A stretch of 35,901 bases of DNA from Rhodocyclaceae bacterium (GTDB lineage: Bacteria > Pseudomonadota > Gammaproteobacteria > Burkholderiales > Rhodocyclaceae), in the NCBI GenBank assembly GCA_028713915.1, contig JAQTNK010000040.1, positions 1-35,901 on the forward strand, given 5' to 3'. Of this stretch, positions 1-10,033 are shown piece by piece; within the stretch, counting starts at the first letter, position 1; every line of letters begins with the position of its first letter. Both the position numbers and the translations under genes were made by a program. Below the pieces are notes generated by a model. The model saw only the letters and a program-made list of their open reading frames with translations, made no database searches and had not been told where the DNA came from.

Positions 1-438
1 ATCGAAATCCGCATGCCGAGCCTGCGCGAATGCAGCGACGACATTCCGCTGCTGGCCAAGCATATCGTGCTCGGCCAGGCGCAGAACGCCGGCCGCGCGC
101 CGCCGGACATCGACGCGGGCGCGCTCGCCGCGCTGCGGGAATATCCGTTTCCCGGCAACGTGCGGGAACTGGAGAACATCCTGGAACGAGCGCTGGCCCT
201 GCTGTCCGGCGACGCCATCACGGTCGCCGACCTGCAATTGACGCCTGCCGCGGCCACCGCCGATCTGCCGCCGCCGGGAGAAGCGCCGTTGCAGGACTAC
301 CTCGACCAGGTCGAACGCCAGGCCATCCTCGAGGCCTTGCAGAAGACGCGCTTCAACCGCACCGCGGCGGCGCGCCTGCTCGGCGTCACGTTCCGCTCGC
401 TGCGCTACCGCATGGAGCGGCTGCGCCTCAACGACTGA
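1..438 (+). CDS. pilR: Sigma-54-dependent response regulator PilR, C-terminal part
   Basis: The frame is open from the first base, so the gene starts upstream of the window. What remains is the end of the AAA+ sigma-54 activator domain (SDDIPLLAKHI, then FPGNVRELENILERAL, the family's PGNVREL element) and a C-terminal Fis-type helix-turn-helix (FNRTAAARLLGVTFRSLRYR). Proteins of this class bind enhancer-like sites and use ATP to open sigma-54 promoters. The GVTFRSLRYRMERL ending and the overlapping ampD gene fit PilR, the response regulator for type IV pilin transcription, because pilS-pilR-ampD is a common betaproteobacterial order. The receiver domain and PilS are outside the window, so the PilR name rests on ending and context. 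Another NtrC-family regulator is possible. The stop overlaps the ampD start (TGATG). Confidence 0.8.
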   Translation: MEIRMPSLRECSDDIPLLAKHIVLGQAQNAGRAPPDIDAGALAALREYPFPGNVRELENILERALALLSGDAITVADLQLTPAAATADLPPPGEAPLQDYLDQVERQAILEALQKTRFNRTAAARLLGVTFRSLRYRMERLRLND

Positions 439-1025
439 TGGCCGCGCCGGCGCCCGCGCTCGATGCGGCCGGCCTGTTGGCGGGCGCCGATTTCGTCGCG
501 TCGCCGAATTGCGACGAGCGGCCGCCCGGCGCGGAAGTCAGCCTCGCCGTCGTCCATGCCATCAGCCTGCCGCCACGCCAATTCGGCGGCAACGCCGTCG
601 AGCGCTTCTTCACCAACCGCCTCGATGCGGACGAACACCCGTATTTCGAGACGATCCGCGGCCTGCGCGTCTCGGCCCACTTCTACGTGCGCCGCGACGG
701 CGGCGTCATCCAGTTCGTGCCCTGCGCGAAGCGGGCCTGGCATGCGGGCGTTTCGTCGTGGCGGGGACGCGAACGCTGCAACGATTTTTCTATCGGCATC
801 GAACTGGAAGGCTGCGACGAATTGCCCTTCGAGGCGGCGCAATACCAGAGCCTTGCGCAACTGCTCGGCGCACTCGCGCGGGGCTATCCGCTGCGCGATG
901 TCGCGGGCCACGCCGACATCGCGCCCGGCCGCAAGACCGATCCCGGACCGTGTTTCGACTGGCCGCGCCTGCAAGCGCTGCTGGCGGGAACTTGCGACCT
1001 GCGCGTGGCGGGTGTGCAACGCTAG
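438..1025 (+). CDS. ampD: 1,6-anhydro-N-acetylmuramyl-L-alanine amidase AmpD
   Basis: A 195-residue cytoplasmic zinc amidase that cuts the peptide from 1,6-anhydroMurNAc-peptides during cell-wall recycling. Loss of AmpD raises the AmpC inducer in bacteria that have AmpR/AmpC. The N-acetylmuramoyl-L-alanine amidase type 2 fold is clear: VVHAISLPP gives zinc ligand His40, IGIELEG carries Glu122, and GHADIAPGRKTDPGPCFDW carries His158, Lys166 and Asp168. This is the full ligand and catalytic set of the family. Length is normal for AmpD (about 180-190). The ATG overlaps the pilR stop by one base, so the two are probably translationally coupled. No signal peptide is seen, as expected for the cytoplasmic recycling enzyme rather than AmiD. 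Confidence 0.93.
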   Translation: MAAPAPALDAAGLLAGADFVASPNCDERPPGAEVSLAVVHAISLPPRQFGGNAVERFFTNRLDADEHPYFETIRGLRVSAHFYVRRDGGVIQFVPCAKRAWHAGVSSWRGRERCNDFSIGIELEGCDELPFEAAQYQSLAQLLGALARGYPLRDVAGHADIAPGRKTDPGPCFDWPRLQALLAGTCDLRVAGVQR

Positions 1026-1545
1026 TTCCTGCGTGTGCCAGTGGCATCAGAAAAATCTTGCAACTTCAAAAGCCGCTCACTAGAATTAGTCGCGACGTAG
1101 GGTTCGCATACTACATATAGTAGGTTGATGGATTCAGCGGAGTGACGAAGACAAGCACGATGCACCGCCAGCGACGCAGAGAGAGCCGCAGCAAATGAAG
1201 GCGATGCCAGTCGCCGAACGGCCTGCGCTTTTCTCGCCGCATCTCCTGCAGCACCCTTCCCGCGTTTCCGCAATTGCCTCCCAGAAGCCCATTCCAAGGC
1301 CATCCGCACGGATGGCCTTATATGCCGACGACATAACCGCGGCGGCAGCCAAGCCGAATCAACCAAGCAGCAAAGCTATTGGAAACGAACTCCGGCGCCC
1401 GCTGTTGAGCGGCGATATGAACGGAGAATCGTGAGGAATTCATCGCTTTCAATTCTTGATGGCGACGGATAATCCGTGCTAACCCAGACGGGTTTGCAGT
1501 AAATGGTGTTTCCTTTCCTGTTATCTTGCTCTAAGGAGGTTCGAT
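1026..1545 (+). other. 520-bp gene-free leader upstream of the H1-like gene
   Basis: No convincing gene is seen here. The segment is clearly less GC-rich than its neighbours. It holds a sigma-70-like promoter (1058-1086), a small tacta/tagta inverted repeat (1109-1122), a perfect 10-bp stem with a 4-base loop at 1296-1319, a 5-bp stem at 1481-1494 and a perfect Shine-Dalgarno (AAGGAGG, 1533-1539) for the next gene. The 1296-1319 hairpin lacks a T tract, so it is not an obvious terminator. The stretch could be a long 5' leader of the H1-like gene or contain a small RNA; neither can be shown from sequence alone. Confidence 0.5.
1058..1086 (+). promoter_or_regulatory. Sigma-70-like promoter downstream of ampD
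   Basis: TTGCAA (1058-1063) and TAGAAT (1081-1086) are separated by exactly 17 bp, giving 4/6 and 5/6 matches to consensus in an otherwise GC-rich sequence. Transcription would start near 1093, about 450 bases before the H1-like start codon. It is inferred only from the match and spacing. Confidence 0.45.
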
Positions 1546-2250
1546 ATGGCTGAAGAGAAGAAGGCCAAGAAGCCCGCGGCGAAGAAGCCTGCCGCTAAGA
1601 AGGCCGCTCCGGCGAAGAAGCCTGTTGTGAAGAAGGCTGCTGCGGCGAAGAAGCCGGTGGCGAAGAAGGCTGTGGCAAAGAAGGCCGCTCCGGCGAAGAA
1701 GGCTGCGGTGAAGAAGGTTGCTGCGAAGAAGCCCGCCGTAAAGAAAGTCGTCGCCAAGAAGGCCGCCCCCGCGAAGAAAGCTGCTCCGGCGAAGAAGGCC
1801 GCTGCCAAGCCCGTCGCGAAGAAAGCTGCTGCCAAGCCGGTGGCGAAGAAGGCTGCCGCGAAACCCGTGGCGAAGAAGGCTGCTGCCAAGCCGGCGAAGA
1901 AGGCTGCCGCCAAGCCCGCTGCGAAGAAGGCCGCCGCCAAGCCGGTCGCGAAGAAGGCTGCTGCTGCCAAGCCCGCCGCCAAGAAGGCCGCCGCCAAGCC
2001 GGTCGCCAAGAAGGCTGCTGCGAAGCCCGCCGCCAAGCCCGCTGCTGCGAAGCCCGCTGCTGCGAAGCCGGCCGTGAAAAAGGTTGCTGCGAAGAAGCCC
2101 GCCGCGAAGAAGGCTGTCGCCAAGCCCGCCGCCGCCGCTCCCGCCGCCGCTGCGCCCGCTGCTCCTTCGACGGCTGCCGCGCCCGGGCTCAAGTCCTCCT
2201 TGAATCCGGCTGCTGCATGGCCGTTTCCGACCGGCTCGCGTCCTTCCTGA
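1546..2250 (+). CDS. Histone H1-like Lys/Ala-rich DNA-binding protein (AlgP/BpH1 type)
   Basis: A 234-residue, extremely basic protein built almost wholly of Lys, Ala and Pro in short repeats of the KKAAAKP/KKAAPA type, like the C-terminal tail of eukaryotic H1. Such proteins (Bordetella BpH1, Pseudomonas AlgP) bind DNA non-specifically and compact or regulate chromatin. The start is set by a perfect AAGGAGG six bases before the ATG. After about residue 195 the repeat gives way to an Ala/Pro-rich linker and a non-repetitive end (LNPAAAWPFPTGSRPS) that looks like a conserved tail, so the frame is intact over the repeat. Repeat number in these genes commonly varies between strains. It has its own leader and a strong downstream terminator, so it is probably monocistronic. 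Chromatin function is inferred from family. Confidence 0.88.
   Translation: MAEEKKAKKPAAKKPAAKKAAPAKKPVVKKAAAAKKPVAKKAVAKKAAPAKKAAVKKVAAKKPAVKKVVAKKAAPAKKAAPAKKAAAKPVAKKAAAKPVAKKAAAKPVAKKAAAKPAKKAAAKPAAKKAAAKPVAKKAAAAKPAAKKAAAKPVAKKAAAKPAAKPAAAKPAAAKPAVKKVAAKKPAAKKAVAKPAAAAPAAAAPAAPSTAAAPGLKSSLNPAAAWPFPTGSRPS
1558..2127 (+). repeat. Degenerate tandem repeats coding for KKAAAKP units
   Basis: About 570 bp of imperfect direct repeats with units such as aagaaggctgctgccaagcc, read in one frame as Lys-Lys-Ala-Ala-Ala-Lys-Pro. The strong similarity between units makes slippage and length change likely. There are no unique spacers of constant length, so this is not a CRISPR array. Confidence 0.85.
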
Positions 2251-2306
2251 GCGACTGTTGCCGGACGCGGGCGGGCAGGTTGCTACTGCCCGCCGGGCCG
2301 CTTCCC

Positions 2307-2353
2307 AGGCATGGCGATACCGTTAAACGGTTCCTCGCCATGCCTTTTCTTTT
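2307..2353 (+). terminator. Rho-independent terminator of the H1-like gene
   Basis: An 11-bp stem (aggcatggcga/tcgccatgcct, 2307-2317 and 2335-2345) encloses a second small stem (accgt/acggt) and is followed by a T-rich tract (ttttctttt). The T tract is on the plus side, so it ends transcription of the H1-like gene. The hairpin overlaps the last codons and stop of the convergent aminotransferase gene (stop at 2323-2325). A further 9-bp GC stem without T tract lies just upstream at 2270-2294. Confidence 0.75.
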
Positions 2354-3513
2354 CCCTGCTCCGCGATGAAGCGTTCGATTCTCCTGATGCCCTCGGCAAG
2401 CTTTTCCTGCGTTACCGTATAGGCGAAGCGCATGTGGCGTTGCGGGGCGTTGCTGCCGAAATCCAGTCCCGGCGTCGCCGCCACGCCGGCGTTGTCGATG
2501 AGGTCGAGGGCGAAGCGATAGCTGTCGTCGGCCAAGCTTCCCAGCCCCGCATAAATGTAGAACGCGCCTTGCGGTTCGGCGGCGATCTCGAATCCGAGCC
2601 CGCTTAGTCCGGCCAGCAAGAGATCGCGGCGCGCCCGGAATTCCGCCCGCCGCGCTTCGAGCAGCGCGATCGTCTCCGGCAGGAAGGCCGCCAGCGCCGC
2701 GTGCTGCGCTGGCGCCGGCGGCGAAATGTAGAGGTTCTGCGCGAGCTTCTCGATGTCGCGCACGTAGGCCGGCGGCACGACCATCCAGCCGAGGCGCCAG
2801 CCGGTCATGCCGAAGTATTTCGAGAAGCTGTTGATGACGAACGTGTCGTCGCCGAGCGCGAGCGCCGTCGCCGCCTCCACGCCGTAGGTCAGGCCGTGAT
2901 AGATCTCGTCGACCAGCAGCGTGCCGCCGCGCTGCCGCACCGCTTGCCGCAACGCCGCGAGGCGCGGCAAGTCGAGCAGCGTCCCGGTCGGATTCGAGGG
3001 CGAAGCCAGCAGCAGCGCGCGTGTCCGCGCCGTCCAGTGCGCGGCCACCTGTTCCGGCGTCGGCTGATAGCCGCTCGCGGCGTCGACGGCAATGGCTTTG
3101 GCGCGCCCTTCGAACAGGCGCACGAAATGGCGGTTGCACGGATAGCCGGGGTCGGCCAGCAGCAGTTCGTCGCCGGGATCGATCAGCACGCCGAGCGCCA
3201 GCAGCAAGGCGGCCGAGGCGCCGGTGGTGACGACCACGCGCTCGGCAGCGACGGCAACGCCGTAGCGGTCGGCGTAATAGCGCGCAATGGCTTCGCGCAG
3301 CGCCGGCAATCCGAGCGCGTTGGTGTAGAAGACTTCGCCGCCGCCGATGAAGCGCTGCGCGGCTGCGATCACCGGCGCCGGCGTCGGGAAGTCCGGTTCG
3401 CCAACCTCCATGTGCACGATGTCGCGCCCTTGCGCTTCCAGCGCCTTGGCGCGCGCCATCAGGTCCATGACGTGGAAGGGGGCGATGTCGGCCATGCGTG
3501 CGGCGAGGTGCAT
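2323..3513 (-). CDS. PLP-dependent class I/II aminotransferase
   Basis: A 396-residue fold-type I aminotransferase of the aspartate/aromatic group, moving an amino group between an amino acid and a 2-oxoacid. Landmarks in order: EVGEPDFPTP near the N-terminus, YTNALGLPALREAIA (substrate/PLP loop), ASPSNPTGT (the NPTG element), DEIYHGLTY (Asp-x-x-Tyr contacting PLP), and SFSKYFGMTGWRLGW, where the Lys forms the Schiff base and the Arg lies in the PLP-phosphate loop. The chosen ATG at 3513 has GGAGC about nine bases upstream; an in-frame upstream start would add 11 residues lacking family features, and an ATG at 3495 is an alternative. Substrate cannot be told from sequence. The gene follows pckG in the same direction but a terminator lies between them, so it is probably transcribed separately. 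Confidence 0.9.
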   Translation of the reverse strand: MHLAARMADIAPFHVMDLMARAKALEAQGRDIVHMEVGEPDFPTPAPVIAAAQRFIGGGEVFYTNALGLPALREAIARYYADRYGVAVAAERVVVTTGASAALLLALGVLIDPGDELLLADPGYPCNRHFVRLFEGRAKAIAVDAASGYQPTPEQVAAHWTARTRALLLASPSNPTGTLLDLPRLAALRQAVRQRGGTLLVDEIYHGLTYGVEAATALALGDDTFVINSFSKYFGMTGWRLGWMVVPPAYVRDIEKLAQNLYISPPAPAQHAALAAFLPETIALLEARRAEFRARRDLLLAGLSGLGFEIAAEPQGAFYIYAGLGSLADDSYRFALDLIDNAGVAATPGLDFGSNAPQRHMRFAYTVTQEKLAEGIRRIERFIAEQGKEKAWRGTV

Positions 3514-3525
3514 TCCAGCAGCTCC

Positions 3526-3556
3526 AAAATGAGAACGGCCACCCACGGGCGGCCGT
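3526..3556 (-). terminator. Rho-independent terminator of pckG
   Basis: On the minus strand a 9-bp stem (acggccgcc/ggtggccgt, one G-T pair) with loop cgtg is followed by tctcatttt. It lies 24 bases after the pckG stop and just before the ribosome-binding site of the aminotransferase, so it separates the two transcripts. Confidence 0.65.
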
Positions 3557-3579
3557 CTGATTCTAGCCCGCGGCGCGGG

Positions 3580-5403
<1,824 letters not shown>

Positions 5404-5514
5404 GAACGATCTCCAAATGGCGTCGCATTAATAGACGCGCTGCCGGCAACAAGGAAAATTATGCCACAATTCCCGCCACCGCCCGACCCAGGCGGGGCGC
5501 ACTGGAGAGAGACC

Positions 5515-7794
5515 ATGGACGAACAGACACGTTCCGCAGCCCTTGACTATCATCGGCTTCCCAAGCCGGGAAAGATTGCGGTAACGGCGACCAAGGCCCT
5601 CACCAACCAGACCGATCTCTCGCTTGCCTACTCGCCCGGCGTCGCCGCGGCCTGCGACGAAATCGTCCGCGATCCGGCGGCCGCTTCACTCTACACGTCG
5701 CGCAGCAATCTCGTCGCGGTCATCACCAACGGCACGGCGGTGCTGGGCCTGGGCAACATCGGCCCGCTCGCCGGCAAGCCGGTGATGGAAGGCAAAGGCG
5801 TGCTGTTCAAGAAATTCGCCGGCATCGACGTCTTCGACATCGAGATCGACGAACTCGACCCGGTCAAGCTCGTCGACATCATCGCTTCGCTGGAGCCGAC
5901 ATTCGGCGGCATCAACCTCGAAGACATCAAGGCGCCCGAATGTTTCTACGTCGAGTCGAAGCTGCGCGAGCGCATGAAGATTCCCGTCTTTCACGACGAT
6001 CAACACGGCACGGCGATCATCACCGCCGCCGCCGTGCTGAACGGCATGCGCGTCGCCGGCAAGGACATCGGCGCCGTCAAGCTCGTCTGCTCGGGCGCCG
6101 GCGCCGCCGCCATCGCCTGCCTCAATCTGCTGGTCAGCGTCGGCCTCGATCCGAAGAACGTCTACGTCGTCGACAGCAAGGGCGTCATCCACAGCGGCCG
6201 CGACGGCCTCGATCCCTCGAAAGCCCGCTATGTGCAGGCGACGGCGGCGCGTACGCTGGCCGATGCGATGCCGGGCGCCGACATCTTCCTCGGCCTGTCG
6301 GCGAAGGGCGTCCTGAAGCCCGAGATGGTGAAGACGATGGCGCCTACGCCGCTGATCCTGGCGATGGCCAATCCCGATCCGGAAATCCTGCCCGAAGAGG
6401 CGAAGGCGGTGCGTCCCGACGCGATCATCGGCACCGGCCGCTCCGACTATCCGAACCAGGTCAATAACGTTCTTTGCTTCCCCTTCATGTTCCGCGGCGC
6501 GCTCGACGTCGGCGCGACCGCCATCAACGAGGCGATGAAAATCGCGGCGGTGAAGGCCATTGCCGATCTCGCCCACGCCGAACAATCCGAGGTCGTCACG
6601 GCCGCATACGGCAAGGAGGAACTGGCCTTCGGTCCCGAGTACCTGATCCCCAAGCCTTTCGACCCGCGCCTGATCCTCAAGATCGCGCCGGCGGTGGCGC
6701 AGGCGGCGATGGATTCGGGCGTGGCGACGCGGCCGATCGCCAACATGGCGCTCTATCGGCAGCAACTCAGCGAGTTCGTCTATCACTCCGGCTTTGCCAT
6801 GAAGCCGGTGTTCACCGCGGCGAAGAAGCGGCCGGCGCGCATCGTCTTTGCCGAAGGCGAGGATGAGCGCGTGCTGCGCGCCGTGCAGACGGTGGTGGAC
6901 GAAGGCCTCGCCCGGCCGATCCTCATCGGCCGCCCCGACGTCGTCAACCGCCAGATCGACCGCCACGGCCTGCGCGTGCGCCCCGGCGTCGACTTCGAAC
7001 TCGTCAATCCCGATTCCGATCCGCGCTACAAGGAACTCTGGCAGGATTATTACAACATCATGTGCCGCAAAGGCATCGGCGTCGAATACGCCAAGCGCGA
7101 ACTGCGCCGCCGCACCACCCTGATCGGCGCCATGCTGCTGCGCCACAACCATGCCGAAGGCCTCGTCTGCGGCACCTACGGCCGCCATACGATCCACCTG
7201 CGCTACATCGAGAACGTCATCGGCCGACGTCCGGACGTCGATCACTTCTATGCCATGAACATGCTGATCCTGCCGCAGCGCACGGTGTTCATCAGCGACA
7301 CCTACGTGAATTACGATCCGACGGCGGAGCAGGTGGCGGAAATGACCCTGCTGGCGGCCGAGGAGGTCAAGCGCTTCGGCCTCGTGCCCAAGGTGGCGCT
7401 GCTGTCGCATTCGAGCTTCGGCGCCGAGGACACGCCGACGGCCCGCAAGATGCGGCGCGCGCTGGAACTGCTGCGCGAGCAGGCGCCGCAGCTCGAAGTC
7501 GACGGCGAGATGCACGGCGACGCGGCGCTGTCCGAGGAGATCCGCAGCCAGGTCTTCCCGCCGACGCGCCTCACCGGCCAGGCCAACCTGCTGATCATGC
7601 CGACGCTCGACGCCGCCAACATCGCCTTCAACCTGTTGAAGACCGCCGCCGGCGACGGCCTCACCGTCGGCCCGCTGCTGCTCGGCGCGGCGCGCCCGGT
7701 GCATATCCTGACGCCGACAGCGACCGTGCGGCGCATCGTGAACGTCACCGCCCTGCTGTCGGTCGAAGCGTCGCAGGCCCAAGCCAACGGCTGA
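5515..7794 (+). CDS. maeB: NADP-type malic enzyme fused to a phosphotransacetylase domain
   Basis: A 759-residue protein, the same length as E. coli MaeB. It decarboxylates malate oxidatively to pyruvate with NAD(P)+. The malic domain includes [12 protein letters not shown] (catalytic Tyr region), [22 protein letters not shown] and FHDDQHGTA. The nucleotide-binding domain has [14 protein letters not shown]. From about residue 430 the chain is a phosphate acetyl/butyryl-transferase-like domain ([15 protein letters not shown] onward), which in MaeB enzymes mainly senses acetyl-CoA. The chosen ATG has GGAGAGA eight bases upstream; the frame stays open far upstream, but that DNA is the opposite strand of pckG and the aminotransferase. 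It is divergent from pckG, and the next gene starts one base after the stop, so co-transcription is likely. Confidence 0.95.
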   Translation: MDEQTRSAALDYHRLPKPGKIAVTATKALTNQTDLSLAYSPGVAAACDEIVRDPAAASLYTSRSNLVAVITNGTAVLGLGNIGPLAGKPVMEGKGVLFKKFAGIDVFDIEIDELDPVKLVDIIASLEPTFGGINLEDIKAPECFYVESKLRERMKIPVFHDDQHGTAIITAAAVLNGMRVAGKDIGAVKLVCSGAGAAAIACLNLLVSVGLDPKNVYVVDSKGVIHSGRDGLDPSKARYVQATAARTLADAMPGADIFLGLSAKGVLKPEMVKTMAPTPLILAMANPDPEILPEEAKAVRPDAIIGTGRSDYPNQVNNVLCFPFMFRGALDVGATAINEAMKIAAVKAIADLAHAEQSEVVTAAYGKEELAFGPEYLIPKPFDPRLILKIAPAVAQAAMDSGVATRPIANMALYRQQLSEFVYHSGFAMKPVFTAAKKRPARIVFAEGEDERVLRAVQTVVDEGLARPILIGRPDVVNRQIDRHGLRVRPGVDFELVNPDSDPRYKELWQDYYNIMCRKGIGVEYAKRELRRRTTLIGAMLLRHNHAEGLVCGTYGRHTIHLRYIENVIGRRPDVDHFYAMNMLILPQRTVFISDTYVNYDPTAEQVAEMTLLAAEEVKRFGLVPKVALLSHSSFGAEDTPTARKMRRALELLREQAPQLEVDGEMHGDAALSEEIRSQVFPPTRLTGQANLLIMPTLDAANIAFNLLKTAAGDGLTVGPLLLGAARPVHILTPTATVRRIVNVTALLSVEASQAQANG

Positions 7795-7795
7795 C

Positions 7796-8956
7796 ATGCC
7801 GCGCGCGAAGCCGAAGACCGCCCTGATACTCACCGGCGGCGGCGCGCGTGCCGCTTACCAGGTCGGCGTGCTCAAGGCGGTCAAGGAACTGCTGCCCGAT
7901 GCGCGCATCAATCCGTTTCCCATCATTTGCGGCACCTCGGCCGGCGCGCTCAACGCCGCGACCATGGCGGCCTGGGCGAACGATTTCGGCGCCGGCGTCG
8001 ACCACCTCGATGCCATCTGGGCCAACTTCCACGCCGGCGACGTCTATCGCGCCGACGCGGCCGGCATCGGCATCGCCGGCGCGCGCTGGCTGACGACCCT
8101 GGCGCTCGGCTGGCTCACCCGTAGCAGTCCGCGCGCGCTGCTCGACAACACGCCGCTGCGGCGCCTGCTGGAAGGCAGCCTCGACCTCGACCGCATCGAG
8201 CGCGCCATCGCGCAGCACGCCCTGCATTCCGTCAGCATCACCTGTTCCGGCTATGCGTCGGGGCAGAGCGTGACGTTCTTCCAGGGCCGCGCCGACCTGG
8301 AACCCTGGCGCCGCGCCCAGCGCTTCGGCGCCCACGTCAAGCTCACGGTCGACCACTTGCTGGCGTCCTCGGCGATCCCGTTCATTTTCCCGGCGGTGAA
8401 GCTGCATCGCGAATGGTTCGGCGACGGCTCGATGCGCCAGCTGGCGCCGATTTCGCCGGCGATCCACCTCGGCGCCGATCGCGTCCTCGTCATCGGCGCC
8501 GGCCGCCTGGCGATGGAAGGCGAACGGCCGCGCGGCGAACATTACCCGACGCTGGCGCAGATCGCCGGCCATGCCCTGTCGAGCATTTTCCTCGACAGCC
8601 TGTCCGTCGACCTCGAACGCATGGTGCGCATCAACCGCACGCTGGCGCTGATTCCCGAAGCCGTGCGCCGCGAGCAGGGCCTCGCCTTGCGCCCCATCGA
8701 CGTCCTGCACATCGCGCCCTCGCAGCGTCTCGACCATCTTGCCGCGCGCCACGCCAAGGCCTTGCCCTGGCCGGTGCGGACGTTGCTGCGGGGCGTCGGC
8801 GCCATGAACAGGAACGGCGGCGCGCTGACCAGCTACCTGCTGTTCGAAAAGCCGTATACCCAGGCGCTGATCGCGCTCGGCTACGCCGACACGATGGCGC
8901 GCCGCGAGGAAGTGGCGGCATTTCTGGGACTGGACTACACATTGTCCGTTACATGA
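7796..8956 (+). CDS. Patatin-like phospholipase / acyl hydrolase
   Basis: A 386-residue patatin-family serine hydrolase, expected to release fatty acids from glycerolipids. It shows the oxyanion-hole glycine run near the N-terminus (LILTGGGARAAYQVGVL), the nucleophile elbow CGTSAG with Ser48, and the DGS motif (FGDGSM) with Asp210, completing the Ser-Asp dyad. No signal peptide is seen, so a cytoplasmic or membrane-surface role is likely. It begins one base after maeB without a clear Shine-Dalgarno, suggesting translational coupling. The C-terminal 150 residues are family-typical but have no motif that sets a substrate. Confidence 0.9.
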   Translation: MPRAKPKTALILTGGGARAAYQVGVLKAVKELLPDARINPFPIICGTSAGALNAATMAAWANDFGAGVDHLDAIWANFHAGDVYRADAAGIGIAGARWLTTLALGWLTRSSPRALLDNTPLRRLLEGSLDLDRIERAIAQHALHSVSITCSGYASGQSVTFFQGRADLEPWRRAQRFGAHVKLTVDHLLASSAIPFIFPAVKLHREWFGDGSMRQLAPISPAIHLGADRVLVIGAGRLAMEGERPRGEHYPTLAQIAGHALSSIFLDSLSVDLERMVRINRTLALIPEAVRREQGLALRPIDVLHIAPSQRLDHLAARHAKALPWPVRTLLRGVGAMNRNGGALTSYLLFEKPYTQALIALGYADTMARREEVAAFLGLDYTLSVT

Positions 8957-9060
8957 AAGTCGTTATCTATTTTCTTAATTTTGCACGAGATATGTCGATA
9001 ATCAGGAATGCAATGCGCCGACCGGATGGTAAACTGCGCGGGTCGCACGGGAGAGGGACT

Positions 9061-9987
9061 ATGAATCGAAGCTTGATTGCCGTAATGGCTGCGTTGAGCC
9101 TGGCGTTGGGAACCGGCAGCGCTGGAGCGTTGGCCGCCACGAGCAAGAAGAAGCCGGTGTCGGCCAAGAAGCACAAACCGGCCAAGGTCCATCATCACCG
9201 CAGCGCGTCGCTCGAAGACGCCCGCGGCCTGCTGGTGCAATCGACGTCGGCGCTGGTGCAAGACCAGATCACGGGCGCTGCGCTTTTCGAGAAGAACTCC
9301 AACACCGTCGTGCCGATCGCCTCCATCAGCAAGCTGATGACGGCGATGGTGGCGCTCGATGCCAAGCCGAGCCTGAGCGAAGTGCTGACGGTCAGCGAGG
9401 AAGACGTCGATAGCCTCAAGGGCACGCATTCGCGCCTGCGCGTCGGCACGCGGCTGACGCGCGAGGAAATGCTGAACCTCGCCCTGATGTCGTCCGAGAA
9501 CCGCGCCGCCTCCGCCTTGTCGCGCAACTATCCGGGCGGGCGCGAAGCCTTCGTCGCCGCCATGAACCGCAAGTGCCAGGCGCTGGGCCTCGCCGACACG
9601 CAATTCGCCGACCCCACCGGACTCACCGCCTCGAACGTCTCGAGCGCCCGCGACCTCGCGAAAATGGTGGCCGCCGCCTACGAGTATCCGCTGATCCGCC
9701 AATTCACCACCGCCACCGAGCGCGAAGTCGTCATCGCCGGCCGGCCGCAGCTGTTCCACAACACCAATAGCCTGGTCAAGAGCCCGAGTTGGGAGATCGG
9801 CCTGTCGAAGACCGGCTACATCAACGAAGCCGGCAAATGCCTGGTCATGCAGACCTGGATCAACAACAAGCCGACGATCATCGTGTTGCTCGATTCCTGG
9901 GGCAAGATGACGCGCATCGGCGATGCCAACCGCATCAAGCGCTGGGTCGAAAGCGCCGGGCTGGCGCAGCGGCCGACGGCTGGCTGA
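9061..9987 (+). CDS. pbpG: D-alanyl-D-alanine endopeptidase (PBP7 type)
   Basis: A 308-residue periplasmic low-molecular-weight penicillin-binding protein that trims peptidoglycan cross-links. An N-terminal signal peptide (first 26 or so residues, ending ALAA) is followed by a Lys/His-rich stretch and then the S11-type catalytic domain: SISK (Ser88-Lys91), SEN (145-147) and KTG (250-252). Length matches PBP7/PbpG rather than the longer DacA carboxypeptidases, which carry a C-terminal beta domain and amphipathic anchor. The ATG is preceded by GGGAGAGGG. A 104-base gap from the patatin gene is AT-rich and probably holds a promoter, though no good -35/-10 pair stands out. A strong terminator follows. 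Confidence 0.92.
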   Translation: MNRSLIAVMAALSLALGTGSAGALAATSKKKPVSAKKHKPAKVHHHRSASLEDARGLLVQSTSALVQDQITGAALFEKNSNTVVPIASISKLMTAMVALDAKPSLSEVLTVSEEDVDSLKGTHSRLRVGTRLTREEMLNLALMSSENRAASALSRNYPGGREAFVAAMNRKCQALGLADTQFADPTGLTASNVSSARDLAKMVAAAYEYPLIRQFTTATEREVVIAGRPQLFHNTNSLVKSPSWEIGLSKTGYINEAGKCLVMQTWINNKPTIIVLLDSWGKMTRIGDANRIKRWVESAGLAQRPTAG

Positions 9988-10006
9988 GCGTCCGCCGCGC
10001 AGAACA

Positions 10007-10033
10007 AAACGCCGCTTGCCGCGGCGTTTTTTT
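10007..10033. terminator. Bidirectional terminator between pbpG and the IclR gene
   Basis: Stem aaacgccgc/gcggcgttt (9 bp) with loop ttgcc, followed by an uninterrupted T run on the plus strand and preceded by an A run that gives a shorter T run on the minus strand. It lies between the convergent pbpG and IclR stops and even touches the IclR stop codon, so it serves both. Confidence 0.85.

Noticed and set aside
1296-1319. Perfect 10-bp hairpin as a terminator of ampD or of a small RNA
   Set aside because: No T tract on either strand follows the stem, so intrinsic termination is not supported.
1195-1434. 79-codon plus-strand frame in the leader before the H1-like gene
   Set aside because: No ribosome-binding site, no protein-like pattern, and it crosses the hairpin at 1296-1319.
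1558-2127. CRISPR-like repeat array
   Set aside because: Units are imperfect, adjacent and in coding phase, with no unique spacers; they encode Lys/Ala/Pro repeats.
5686-7833. Minus-strand open frame of about 715 codons opposite maeB
   Set aside because: Antisense shadow of maeB with low-complexity Arg/Asp/His composition.
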